Position numbers and translations under genes: made by a program. A model generated the notes under the pieces. That model searched no databases. It was not told where the DNA came from and saw only the letters and a list, made by a program, of their open reading frames with translations. Of a DNA stretch of 34,503 bases, positions 8,811 to 19,952 are shown piece after piece. The stretch spans positions 1-34,503 of the forward strand of contig MU006260.1 of the NCBI GenBank assembly GCA_010093685.1, read 5' to 3'. The stretch is from Ophiobolus disseminans. Taxonomy: Eukaryota > Ascomycota > Dothideomycetes > Pleosporales > Phaeosphaeriaceae. Within the stretch, counting starts at the first letter, position 1. Each line of letters starts with the position of its first letter.

Positions 8811-10249
8811 ATGTCCTTTAAGGGCAGGAAGCAATCTGTCCACTCTATCGACGACCGAGTCAGGCTCGCCATTGCCTTGGGCTTCACCGCCACCAACACC
8901 TCCGTCGAACCTTACCTCGACTATATCCTCAAGCAATACACCGGTAATGCGACAACAGAAGAATACGTAGAGCTTTTCATCGAAGTCGTCGAGCACTTTC
9001 GGTCGGGCGCCTCGGCGAACGCAACACCCACGATACAAACACTGCTAGACAAATATTCCTCATCGGGCTTCCGAAATGTGTTCTCTGATACTCCCGCCGG
9101 AGACCTCAAAAGAAAAGAGCACGTTGAAGATACGGTCATGTGTATTTGTGGGACATGGACTGCAATGTTGAGCTCGTTTCAGCACAGGAGCCGTTCTAGC
9201 AAAGTTGTTGCAGCATATAATCTCTTCGCAGCTCGATCGACACCACATGCTGCAACGACCACAACAGCAGCTGCAACGCCGATAACGACAGCTGCAACGC
9301 AGCCGGCGCCAAATACTGTGGGCGTCGCTCCCTACAATGAGTCCGTCGCTGGGCTCATCAATGGCAGTGGTCTTCTCCCAGGTGGCCAGTGGGACTACAT
9401 AATCAGTTATGAGAATGATGCAGCTACGAGACTGGCAGGACAGGTGTTCAACGTACCGGGTTGTTCAAATCAAAATCCTACGCAGAAGACGCTTACTTTT
9501 ACCTGTGGGCAGGCTCCGACGAGCCGTATGTCGTCCAAATCGTGTTGTATGGAGTGAGAACGCTGACAAAGAAATCAGAGATATTCCCTTACGAGCTGCC
9601 ATACGCGCTTCTTGGAGATCTCAATGCTCAAGAGGCTCAGTCTGTCAGGGCGACCAAGCTCAACGCTTTCACCCTTAATGTGCTTAGTGCAGTGGATATC
9701 TTGTGGACACCCAACGTATCCCGGCACATGCTGCTTACCAAAGTCGGCGGACGCGCTGCTCTAGAGCTCTTCTCGTTGCCCTGCGCACTGGGCGCCATAA
9801 CTTCTCCTACCGCCGGCATTTCGATAGAACTCGGGCAGGAGATTGAGGACACGTACGCTGTTCTATTCAATGCCTGGGATAACGCGTCTTGGCATGCGAG
9901 GCGTGGAAAGTTTCTGGGCATCCACAAAGTATGCTGGTGCTGGTCGTGTTCTGCCGCGCGCTATCGACAGCGATGCATCATCTCTTGCAGGACGCGCGCA
10001 CCGGTGAGCCCACGTCATCACAAGAGAAATGTTACGTCAAACATGCACCAAGGCATTTTTGACCCAAAATTAGAGGAGTTGATGACGGGCGAGTTAATAG
10101 GTAATTGGACACCGGAGGTTTTCCCTAAGCTGTGGCCGCGCATTGCACGGCTTGAGCAACATCTCCAAACGTCTAGGCCATGGAGCCTTTCGGTGCTTTT
10201 TCGCGATCGTAGAGATACGATGCAGTTTTGGACATTCTTGTATGTTTAG
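8811..10249 (+). CDS. Unrecognised protein with a Thr/Ala-rich linker, spliced
   Basis: ATG 8811 (MSFKGRKQSVHSIDDRVRLA) opens an N-terminal helical region of about 130 residues, followed by a Thr/Ala-rich linker (9255-9310). The frame then switches between about 9400 and 9485; a short intron or a one-base indel would both explain it. The second part (KSKSYAEDAYFYLWAG...) runs to 9928. Intron 9929-9990 (62 nt, GTATGC..TTGCAG), a 13-nt exon 9991-10003 and intron 10004-10052 (49 nt, GTGAGC..CAAG) then join in phase to GIFDPKLEELMTGELIG, ending with TAG at 10247-10249. The unspliced frame through the two introns is also open but reads as Cys/Arg-rich nonsense. I do not recognise a family; the protein looks globular and cytosolic. 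The frame switch leaves open that this is a young pseudogene. Confidence 0.6.
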
Positions 10250-10428
10250 AGTTCCGGGCGTTGGGATCGGGCTGACAGGCGTTAGGTTTGCTACAGTTGT
10301 TGTCTTTTTGACATTCGTCCAGGTGTTAGTGGGAGTTGCACAGGTGGTCGGTTCCTTTAAGTAACGATCGTGTTTACTACAAGAGCTTGCATATAAGGGT
10401 AAATTCGAAACGATATACCACCAACAGG

Positions 10429-13400
10429 CTACAAGATACTGTATTCCGTTCGAAGCTCGTCGGCCACTTGAAATGCGCCGTAGAATGCAACTCTTCCTAA
10501 TTTCAGTCTTTCCTCCAGCGTCCGGCCTTCTGGCATGTCAAAATTTTGCGGGGCGGTACTCATATGTACAAAGCTCTGAAAGCCTACAATGCCGGGACCC
10601 TGCGAGCCGTCTTCTCTAAGCCCTTCCGCATACAGCGCAATGCCACTATGACCAGTCGGTTCTCTGAAATCGGGACTGACGCGGTACAGAACAGCTCGCG
10701 ATACTAACCCGTTCCATGTTTCAAGATCGTGGTACGCCGCAGGTTTCTTGCCGGCAGCGTTGTTCTGGTTGAAAAAGATTCCCTCGCCCACGATGATAGC
10801 TTCAGAAGTAGTGTTGCATTTAATACATTTCGCTGCATGATAGGTGTCCGTTGGACCAAGGATCTTGAGAGCAGACGGTTGTTGGCGCAGCGATGACCAG
10901 GCATCGCGGCATAGCCAGCCAATGTCACTGATAGGAGATTTGATGTCATTAACAGAGGCAGTGACGTATGGTTGGATGAGAGTGACATCGTGGTGAAATC
11001 CAGTGGGATAGTACTCTGCCGATTCGTCATAACTCTTTTCGATTGTTCCGATCTGTTGGTCGATTAGCCAATGTTTTGCGAAGACTATAAATTCCCTTGA
11101 TTTAGTACGAACCTTCACATTGCCCGCGAAGATGACAGCGTTGTTGTTCCAATCCTCTTCCAGTCGCTTCACCGGATGTCGGTTTGAGCCGAAGGAGTAT
11201 TTGCTAAGAATTGCTTCCGTGATCACGTGGGATGACATTACCAAATAAAGCTGGTCATCCTTTTCCACCTTCAACCCAATTCTACCGGCAAATTTCTTGC
11301 GAGATGGTGTTTGTACTCGAGCTTCGATCAAGTCGTTGAGCTGGAGCGATTGAGTCGATCGAGCCTGTTTGGATGCACCAAGTACGCGCGATGATTGAGC
11401 TTGTAACGATGCACTCGTTTCGGATGTGGTTGCTTGGTTGGATCCCAGCATAGTAGGCTCCATAGTATTGGCGATGTAGCACACCTTCAAGCCACCGTAC
11501 CAGTGAGGCAAATGTGAAGACGCCGAGGTAGTGTTAAAGGTCTCTCCGACAATGACCTGTAGCAAGCCGCTGATCAGAACATAGAAGCCTAAGCTGTCTT
11601 CGAATGTAAGAAAGATATCTCTTATAGTTTCCATAGACAGCTCAGTCCAACAATCTATTGGTGCTAAAGGCCTTGGGTCGGGTGGAGGATTGATTCCACC
11701 TACTGGCGGCCATTGATGCTCAACGGGAAGTACAACAGGAGCTCCCGCTATGGTAAGAGGTACTGAACCACTTTCCGTCAGAGGTACACACGTCCAGCAA
11801 CCAGTATCAGCCTCGCTGTGACCATACGTAGTGATGTATTCGATATCCCATTTGTAAGACTCAGGAAGTTGATTCCGGATCTCATTCCAGGTATTAGGTA
11901 ACTTATCCGCAAGCTCGGTGAAGACGTGTTGTAATGCGGGGCGCGTAGAGAATTCTGAGCTTGATGAAGAACAGTGACAACCAGTATCTTCTTGCATTTC
12001 ATGTTGCAGTGTGTTTTGCCGGCCAGAGTAGTCTTCTGAGGGGCCCTGATGCAGTTCATCCCCGTCGGCCAGAGGCAGAGGGATCTTGACGTTGCCGTAT
12101 GTTCCAGGCTGCTTTGACCTGCTAATGCCCATCTTGGCGAGTCCACGCAGCAGCCTTGACCCTCTGCCTGAACGTGCATTTGAGCTGCTATCTACTAGCA
12201 TAGCAGACACATTAAGCTGATTCTCCTGAGATGAAAGCGCGTCAGTGTAGTCCTGGCGGCACGCACGCGTAGTTGGATGATCATTCCCAAGTACAGCTTC
12301 GTATCCGCTGCATGCACTCTTGTACAGGGCAAGACCTTCGTTGTATCGATGAGTAGTGCTGAGGAGGTGAGCAAGACAGTAAATACTCGTCAGCGTGTCA
12401 GGATGCTCACGCCCGAGCACCGTCTCTTGCAGCGCCAGCGTCTGCCTGTTCATCGCTTCCGCCGCCTCGTACTTGCCTTGGCGGCCCAGCACAAGCGCCA
12501 AGTTGCTCATGCTCGTCAGCGTGTCTGGATGCTCAGGCCCAAGTACTTTCTCCCTCCGCGCCAGCGTCTGTCTGTTCATCGNNNNNNNNNNNNNNNNNNN
12601 NNNNNNNNNNNNNNNNNNNNNNNNNNNNNNNNNNNNNNNNNNNNNNNNNNNNNNNNNNNNNNNNNNNNNNNNNNNNNNNNNNNNNNNNNNNNNNNNNNNN
12701 NNNNNNNNNNNNNNNNNNNNNNNNNNNNNNNNNNNNNNNNNNNNNNNNNNNNNNNNNNNNNNNNNNNNNNNNNNNNNNNNNNNNNNNNNNNNNNNNNNNN
12801 NNNNNNNNNNNNNNNNNNNNNNNNNNNNNNNNNNNNNNNNNNNNNNNNNNNNNNNNNNNNNNNNNNNNNNNNNNNNNNNNNNNNNNNNNNNNNNNNNNNN
12901 NNNNNNNNNNNNNNNNNNNNNNNNNNNNNNNNNNNNNNNNNNNNNNNNNNNNNNNNNNNNNNNNNNNNNNNNNNNNNNNNNNNNNNNNNNNNNNNNNNNN
13001 NNNNNNNNNNNNNNNNNNNNNNNNNNNNNNNNNNNNNNNNNNNNNNNNNNNNNNNNNNNNNNNNNNNNNNNNNNNNNNNNNNNNNNNNNNNNNNNNNNNN
13101 NNNNNNNNNNNNNNNNNNNNNNNNNNCCCAAGGTTGCTGACGCTGGCAAGCGTGTCCGGGTGCTCTCGCCCAAGTACCTTCTCCGATCCTTCTAGGTCTC
13201 GACGGTGCATCGCTTCCGCCTCATTGTACTTTCCCTGGCTCTCTAGCACTGTCCCAAGGTTGCTGACGCTGGTGAGCGTGTGCGGGTGCTCTCGCCCGAG
13301 CGCCTTCTCGCATATCGCCAGCTCCTGTCTGTGCATCGTCTCCGCCTCTTCGTACTTGCCCTGCCTGTCCAGCACTCCCGCCAAGTTGTTTATGCTCATC

Positions 13401-15846
13401 AGCGTGTCTGGATGCTCAGGTCCGAGCACCTTCTCCCTCCGCGCCAGCGTCTGTCTGTGCATCGTCTCCGCCTCTTCGTACTTGCCCTGGCTGTCCAGCA
13501 CCAGCGCCAAGTTATTCATGCTCGTCAGCGTGTCTGGATGCTCATCCCCGAGCACCTTCTCATACCGCGCCAGCGTCTGTCTGTGCATCGTCTCTGCCTC
13601 TTTGTACTTGCCCTGCCTGTCCAGCACTCCCGCCAAGTTGTTCATGCTCATCAGCGTGTCTGGATGCTCAAACCCCAGCACATCTTTCTCTAGCGATAAT
13701 GCCTGTCTATGGGAGACCTCGGCTACTGCATACTGTCCCAGGCTTGTTTGACACCGGCCTACTCGGCCAAGAAGCGATGCCATAGCTATACCCTTGACCG
13801 TGTCCTCATGCCCTGCTGTATGTACAGCATGTGAGAGATACGGAGCCCATATTTCCTTTCCCTTGTGTCCGCCCCACGGCACTAATTCCTCAAGTCGATT
13901 CACAACCATATTCGTCCAACTCCCCCATTCCTCGTGTTGATGCAACCACGCAGTCGACGCTACGTGAACAAGACGATGCATGTTAAAGAACCTCTCTCCA
14001 TCCACTCCTTGCATCGTCTGCTGACGCTCTGTTATAAACGCGTACCCAGTCAGCGTTCCAAGCGCCTTAACTCGCTGCACTGCAGATCCTTTCAGAGGTA
14101 ATAGCGACTGCGGAATGTTGATTCGGTCAATACACGCCATAAATGAAAGATACTCTGCAGCAAGCGGATCCTGCTTTCGTAGCTGATCGAAGGAAATATG
14201 CCACGTCTTGGCAATCGTGCTGTCTATCTCTCGATATCTGCTCGGGTCTTCAAACTGCTCGCTAAAGAGCTCGATCTCTGCACCAGGGTGTTTGAATAAT
14301 GACACATATTCTGAGATAGATGTTTCGTTGTTGTTGATAAAAGCGGCTGCTTGCACGATAGCAAGTGGTAGATATGCAAGTATGCTAAGCAGTTGGTCAA
14401 TAGCTATTAAGTTATTAAGCAATGCTTCTTCTGTGATGTGCTGCGTTAGTAGTTCCCTAGCTTCGCCTTGACTCATGTCTGTAAGCTCTAACACGCAGCC
14501 AGGTGTCAACGTTCTAGCTACTTTCCTGCTCCGCGTCGTGAACAGGACAGCACCTCTACGACTGTGCGGGAGATAGTCAACCAACCGAGGTGACCTCGGA
14601 TTGCCGTCAACTAGACCTGACAAGACCGCAGGATCATCAGCATTGTCAACAATCATAAGCCAGCGGCCAAAGTTGTCTGCGCTTAGCGCATCCTTAACAA
14701 GCTTGTTAATGTTAGTGTTAGGGTCGGCAATTCCAGGTAGCCGCAGATGGGTTGCGATCTCCCGATAGGCAAGCTCAAAGCTCTCTCGGCTAATCGCCGG
14801 CACCCAGAAGACAAGATCCCTGGTGCACTCCGCTAGCGCACGATATGCGAACTCAAGAACGAGTGCTGACTTTCCACATCCCCCTAGTCCGTATATCGTC
14901 ATGCGTCGGTGGGAGTCTGGTACAAGTAGAGTCTGTTTGATCGACTTAAGTTGGCTTTGTCGCCCAACAAAAAGCTCGTTGCGTGGAAAAGGCAGTGGCA
15001 ATAAGGCTGCGTTAAGTTAGTAGAGCAATATTTGTGGAGAAAGACACTGTTTCTATCAGGGAATGACGCACTAGGCAGGTCCTGCGGATCTGTTGTCTGC
15101 CCCTGTTGCCGCTTCTGTATCTCCTCTTTAAGCCGCATAGTCGCACAGTCCTCTCCCTCTCCGTAGATAAGCGGCAGGAATACCCCAAAGATCCCCAGCA
15201 GACAGTATATTTTGTCTTCCATCACAGTCGTTGTGCGTCCCGCTGCCCAGCGCATGCGTTCCTCGACACTGAACTCGCTGAGCTTCTGACCTCTTAGCGC
15301 TCTATTAGGAATCCCAGTGATCTCGTTTATCTCCTGCTCTAGCGAGATCCTGCTCCCTAAGCGCTTGCCCTCGTGAGAGAAGAACTCGACGCTCGCTGGC
15401 GCTAGTAGCTCCTGCAGCGTCCAGCCTCGTGTGAACCACCAGCTACGTCGGAAAGCCTGTTCCCACGATATGCAAAAGGCCTCAGCGTCGGTGACCTCCT
15501 TTGGCACAGAGACGTCGGACAGGTATACGTAGCACTTGGTAGCGCGCTGGTACCAGCGGAACATAGAGTTGATTGCCGTGCTTAGCTCGACACTCGTGGT
15601 CTTGTCGATGCAACAGGTGTCGACCCAGAAGTACTGAAGACCGTCTGCTCTAGCGCGGTCGCTGCAGAAGCGGAGCTTCGCATATCCGGACTTGTTTATG
15701 CCTGTTCCCGCCAAAAGCTCCTTGTATGTGATTTCCTGACCTGCCGTCCAGGTGTGCGAGAGGATGGCGTACGGAGGCGCGGAGTTGTCGTCGAAAGTGG
15801 TCAGCTCGAAGCTGTCATCCCCTGGGAGGCGCTTGAGAAGGCGCAT
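10429..15846 (-). CDS. HET / NB-ARC / TPR NLR-like protein with C-terminal trypsin-like domain
   Basis: Exon 1 (15846-15072) starts MRLLKRLPGDDSFELTTFDD and carries a HET domain: YAILSHTW, LQYFWVDTCCIDK, RGWTLQELLAP. Intron 15007-15071 (65 nt, GTGCGT, perfect TACTAAC branch, CGCAG) joins in phase to exon 2. Exon 2 opens with NELFVGRQSQ, P-loop GLGGCGKS (about residue 298), Walker-B-like WLMIVDNADD, then NMHRLVH, then 42-aa TPRs of the type EAETMHRQTLARREKVLG. A 545-N gap interrupts the array; a true gap of 544 nt restores the frame and gives about 1,783 aa. After the TPRs come some 600 residues, including KKFAGRIGLKVEKDDQLYLV followed by SSHVIT, HDVTLI and TGHSGIALY, the His, Asp and Ser motifs of trypsin-fold proteases (codons at 11229, 10989 and 10647). 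HET-NLRs are allorecognition receptors that trigger cell death; a protease at the far end would be a second effector. The protease call is mine and rests on motifs only. Confidence 0.85.
12250..13790 (-). repeat. TPR-coding 126-bp tandem array, interrupted by the gap
   Basis: Units of 126 bp encode 42-residue TPRs of the form GKYEEAETMHRQTLARREKV..HPDTL. About five lie before the gap and three after it on the coding strand, the last ones more diverged (HRYNEGLALYK). Neighbouring units are nearly identical at the DNA level, as expected for an array that expands, contracts or is homogenised, as is known for repeat domains of fungal NLRs. Confidence 0.9.
12582..13126. other. Assembly gap of 545 N within the TPR array
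   Basis: The upstream side stops after SNLG and the downstream side resumes two bases before MNRQTLARREKVLG. Completing that unit needs 40 nt, and 40 + 4 x 126 = 544, one base fewer than the N run. So the gap most likely hides four further TPR units. Confidence 0.95.
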
Positions 15847-15848
15847 GC

Positions 15849-16390
15849 TTGTTTAGCATGTTCTCCCGACAGAACGCTGGCAGACTCGATCTCGCGCAGC
15901 AGTACAAGCGCAGAGAGGGCAGAGAGATAAGAGATGTGCAGAGCGAGAGACGTCGCTGCCGTGCGCACGCATCAGACACATCAGGCAGGCTGACCTATAG
16001 GCACACAAGGCTCCATAGCTGCTGCTCAATGGCTGTGCAGTTGCAAGCCTTAGGCGCATACGTGGGGCAGGGACGTGCACATAGCTAGACGAGCAACCAA
16101 GCTAAGCGTCGAGCGAGTCATGCTTGGACCTGGCCCAAGACGGATAAGAATTAAACATTAGGGCTGACATAATATTGCTAACCCATTTGCGACTTTTCGA
16201 TACAACTTGCAGGTAGCGCGCTCAGTCGTCAATATGCTCTATGAGTTAGCACCACAGCGCCACGACGTGAGTTGCAGTAGGACCTCGTTCGGGATACACT
16301 CTCTGCATATCTTTGTACAGCTTCACAGACTCTAAGAAATATACGCATACCCTACATCGCATCCGAGGCTGTCCGAAGCGGGGCTGCCGT
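15849..16390. other. Intergenic region upstream of the HET-NLR gene
   Basis: Contains the presumed promoter of the leftward HET-NLR gene immediately right of 15846. No coding frame or repeat structure that I can support. Confidence 0.4.
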
Positions 16391-16600
16391 CTATGCTGAC
16401 AGCCAATTGTGGTATTGCTACTCAGCTAGGAATTTAGTAATGAAGAGACTTTGCGCGGGGAAAGGCCTAGGTTTGAAGTTTCTATCCCGAGATTCTCAAG
16501 GCCGCGCAGCCGTGGTCAACTTTGTTGTGGTGGGAAGTAGTATCGGCATGCCGGCACGCAGGGTTTTCCGGCACGCATGGAGGGATAGTAGATCCGCTAG
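16391..16600 (+). repeat. Dispersed repeat X, copy 2
   Basis: Plus-strand match to the minus strand of 7690-7910, starting near TATGCTGACAGC and ending near GGAGGGATAGTAG. Contains CATGCCGGCACGCAGGGTTT followed by TCCGGCACGCATGG, a direct repeat around GGGTTTT. It abuts the transposon-flank relic at 16600, suggesting nested or adjacent insertions. Confidence 0.7.
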
Positions 16601-16695
16601 CCTAATCGCCAGGTGGGGCGTTATGATCCCTGCTTGCAGTGTGGCGCACACTTGGTTGAGGTTGCTTTTGAGGGGAAGCCGATTTCGCTAAGGAC
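16600..16695 (-). repeat. Transposon-flank relic, copy 3
   Basis: The reverse complement (TTAGCGAAATCGGCTTCCCC ... GCAAGCAGGGATC ... CCCCACCTGGCG) aligns with 4204-4300 over its whole length with mostly transition differences. The similarity may extend slightly past the transposase stop (TGTACAAGTCC against TGTACAGTC), which marks it as a solo 3' end of that transposon family. Confidence 0.6.
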
Positions 16696-17849
16696 TTGTA
16701 CAAGGGAGCGGCGTGATATAATTTAAGTACTTTCAAAGTCCTGCTGAGAGCTGTCTTGTCGCAACAAGTGTTGGTCATCAGTTTTTGCTGACTGGATTAG
16801 AGGCTCAGCACCGCGATAAGCCACAGCCAGTGTCAGCCACAAGCGGAGCTTTCTGAATGACAAATGTGAGTAAAAATACAGTCGCGCTAGTCGTAACGAA
16901 CAGTACCACGCTATCCAAAAGCAGTGCTTGCCTAAATCGCAAGTACCGACAGGGGGGTCGGCATCGTATATCCTTGCGCGCCACAGTAGCCACAATGCTG
17001 GTACAATTTCATCGCCTAAGGGCAAGGCTTTAAGGGTCGAACAAAATGTCCTAGTGTATGTTGTTAGCCGTAAAACCCTCGCTGTGTTGCTAAATCAAAG
17101 GCACTTTGTATTGCTATTAGATAAGGCACTCTGTGCATCAGGCGTTATAGCAACCGTGCCACTGTAATTTACTGCAGAGGAACAGCTAGAGATACTTATA
17201 AGCAGGCACAGTACATTGTCTACAAAGGCTGTCTACAAATTCCATGTGTGCGCACAGTGATGTTCGCTCAAAGTTGAAGTAATATCCCCCACTACGTAGA
17301 GAGAATCACTCCGTAACGAGAAAAACTATAGGTACTTAGACTATTAAGCAGCGAAAGTTTTTCCTACGTCTCTGTACCTGCATAATAATAATTAAGATCA
17401 GGCTAACGGATCTTCCTTCATCTTTGAATAGCGGCTACTTGAAAATTACCAACGTTGTCGTCGCCTAGGCGCCTGATTTGCGGAGGACCGTATTTCGTGA
17501 CGTAGCAGAGCACCCACTCTAGAGCTCCACCACTTAGGCTGCACCACTTCTAGCCGTCATAGTATTAGAGTGTCTCCGTCCAGCCGTACTACCGCGCCTG
17601 CAAACTATTCTCAGCTCTGTGGCGGCAACGCGGGGATGATTCATGCAACGGCGGTTCAGTACTTTCCAATTAAGCGATGCGAGTCTTGTAATTTAGAAGC
17701 GCAATCAGCACGCCTTACGTAATACATTACTTGTAATCTAAGCTACACTGCTCGCACCTGTGGTTGGAAGTGGGTCCCAGATAGGCATGTGCATATATCT
17801 TGGTGCCACAGAGGTACCTACTGATACTCATGATCCGACATCCAGCCCT
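16696..17849. other. Gene-poor stretch, nothing recognised
   Basis: Stops are frequent in all frames; short open frames here have no protein-like pattern or splice context that I can support. Probably decayed repeat sequence. The stretch ends at the 3' end of the minus-strand DUF7580-like gene. Confidence 0.4.
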
Positions 17850-19631
17850 TTATCCGACCATGGCCGCAGTCTGGAAGTGCTCTATACATTTTTCCAACGG
17901 CCGCACCACATTTGCAACAATTCCGCCTCTCCAATTCTTTTCTCTGTCCGTAACGCCCATGAAGCACCACGTGACAGCTGTCGCATAATCATCTCCACCT
18001 TCGCCGCTCACACTGCTGGACCACTTTAGCGCGGCCATTACATCAAAAGCGTGCTTGGTCACGGCATCAATGGTTGATGGGTGCTTCTTGTGTACGTGAT
18101 GGTCTTCTAACCGACGACCAAAGCAGAGTTCTAGGAGAATTATGCCGAGGGAGTAAAAGTTACAGTCGTTCACGAAGAAGTCAGTGGAGATGGGGTGACT
18201 GTGACTGTGGGGGAAGTCCTGTCGGATGAAAGGTTCGTCGTACGGAATAGTGGGGCTGTCGTCGTTGGAAGGGAAGAAAATTATATCCTCCTTGCAGAGA
18301 CCATTCCGTAGCCAGGGCGTAGATTGAAGTTGTCCCACGGATGAGGCAACAAGAAGCGCAATTGAGTAGCGTTGGCGCCGCGAGAGGTGGCCTTCAAAGT
18401 CATAGGACAGGATGTGGTCAAGTGTGATGGGATCGTTTCCGACAACCTGCCTTCCTTGAATGATTGGATGAAGATGAAAGACTTCATCGTCATGACCAAT
18501 GATGCCCATGCATACTCCGCATTCTTCATCGCCTAGTTGCTTACACAATTGGATGTTGTGATCGATAGACAGTTCTACTTGGATTTTCGGGACAGCAGAC
18601 GCAAGTGGTATGAAACCCACTATCTTCTGGTTCGAAATTGAGGATGATGGTATAGGAGCTGATGTGGGTAGGTTCGCTGGTTGGCAATGAAGCGACGAGG
18701 ATACGGCGGCTTTGATCCCCTTCTGATGAAATGGACAATCCAGCATATGGCCGCAGCGAATCTCTTTCCAGCGCCATGGAGTATTCCCGTGTTCTAAGGG
18801 AGCGACAAACACAACGATAATCTTGAAGCATACTTCTGCGAGTGTCCGATGCTCCAGTCGTAAGTTCGCGAAGTGGTACTGCTGACATGAGCACTGCCAG
18901 GCGTTCTGCAGCGCCTGAAACAGCGAACGGGATTTTTTCGATATCTTCTTGAATGCTAACGCCAGCTCAGAAGTCTGTTTAGTATATCCGGGTGCGACAT
19001 CTTGGAGTGCAGACACTCTGTCGCTGGAGCTCAAGAGCTTCTCCAGACGCTCATTGCATTCTTTGAGTTGACCGAACAGCTCGTCTCTAACCCTTTCTCC
19101 GATGCTGAACTTCGTTCGAAACAACTCATAGTCGATTCTACCCTTCGCAGCGGAAAGCTTTGAAAATCTTGCATATGGCTGAGGGTTTGGCGATCGGCTG
19201 GAGCTCCGTCGGTTCGTTGCCGGCGGCGAGAGCTTGTCCTGCACAGTCTCTTTATCGAAACACAACTCTTTCTTAAGCTCTTCGGCGATCTCGTTCATTT
19301 CAGTAATGGTGTCCTGGTACGATTGATACGACTCGTGCAACCTGCATTCCAATCGTTCTTGTAACGCCATGTCACCCCATCTTTGGCCACCAGGATCTGC
19401 AATGAGCTGCGCTACTTCATCTGCATCTGGAATGAGTGGTAACAGAAGCTCCCTGAGGTTATTCTTGAATAGAATCTCATGAAACTGGATATCGCGCTGA
19501 CATTTGGTGTATTCCTTCCGTATCCGCCAATAGAAGCCGCCGACTTTCGCGACACCACGCCAGTGCTCGATACCGCTAATGAGCAGTGGAAAGGCGCCAA
19601 GGACGACACCTGCTACTTCTAGACCACTCAT
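17850..19631 (-). CDS. DUF7580-like fungal protein (593 aa)
   Basis: Single exon from ATG 19631. The N-terminus MSGLEVAGVVLGAFPLLISG is the hydrophobic start typical of a large family of fungal proteins with a HeLo-like helical N-terminal region. A long helical middle (about residues 40-290; ELALAFKKISKKSRSLFQAL) follows. The C-terminal part (about 390-590) has the order RRQRYSIALLVASSVGQLQS, TPWLRN, FYSLGIILLELCFGRRLE, AVTWCF, PLEKCIEH seen in DUF7580 proteins, which resemble a degenerate kinase fold: the helix FYSLGIILLEL looks like kinase helix F, but no Lys/Asp catalytic set is visible. Related fungal proteins are thought to act in prion-like or incompatibility signalling. It is divergently transcribed from the kinase gene at 19953 with 321 bp between them. 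Looks intact. Confidence 0.75.
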   Translation of the reverse strand: MSGLEVAGVVLGAFPLLISGIEHWRGVAKVGGFYWRIRKEYTKCQRDIQFHEILFKNNLRELLLPLIPDADEVAQLIADPGGQRWGDMALQERLECRLHESYQSYQDTITEMNEIAEELKKELCFDKETVQDKLSPPATNRRSSSRSPNPQPYARFSKLSAAKGRIDYELFRTKFSIGERVRDELFGQLKECNERLEKLLSSSDRVSALQDVAPGYTKQTSELALAFKKISKKSRSLFQALQNAWQCSCQQYHFANLRLEHRTLAEVCFKIIVVFVAPLEHGNTPWRWKEIRCGHMLDCPFHQKGIKAAVSSSLHCQPANLPTSAPIPSSSISNQKIVGFIPLASAVPKIQVELSIDHNIQLCKQLGDEECGVCMGIIGHDDEVFHLHPIIQGRQVVGNDPITLDHILSYDFEGHLSRRQRYSIALLVASSVGQLQSTPWLRNGLCKEDIIFFPSNDDSPTIPYDEPFIRQDFPHSHSHPISTDFFVNDCNFYSLGIILLELCFGRRLEDHHVHKKHPSTIDAVTKHAFDVMAALKWSSSVSGEGGDDYATAVTWCFMGVTDREKNWRGGIVANVVRPLEKCIEHFQTAAMVG

Positions 19632-19952
19632 AGGGATATGAAAATGATGTCAGAAAGACGAATAATTCAAGATAAGAGAGGGATGGATGTTAGGAGTTGG
19701 AAGGCTTAAGCATGAGGAGGACATTGCACGCGTTCGTTCCCCGCACTTTTCGCCCCCAAACACGACTTCCGCCACCCTGCGACACCTCCACTACGCTAAT
19801 AGCCGTCAGGCTTCCTAGTTCATTTGCATCTGGATTGTACCTACTTTTCTTGTTGTCAGTTGCCCAATTTTCTTTCTACGCGACTTCCCAAAATCCGAGC
19901 ATCAAGCCGTCCTTTACTGTGACCCGAATCCTCGGTCACCGGATAAAAGGAG
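19632..19952. promoter_or_regulatory. Shared divergent promoter region, 321 bp
   Basis: The start codons of the minus-strand DUF7580-like gene and the plus-strand kinase gene face away from each other across this interval, so both promoters must be here unless they overlap the coding regions. No specific element can be named with confidence. Confidence 0.5.

Noticed and set aside
12277..13751. Plus-strand open frames opposite the TPR array, rich in Ser/Cys or Arg/His repeats
   Set aside because: They are mirror images of the 126-bp TPR units; the repeats keep several frames open. The minus strand has clear TPR coding.
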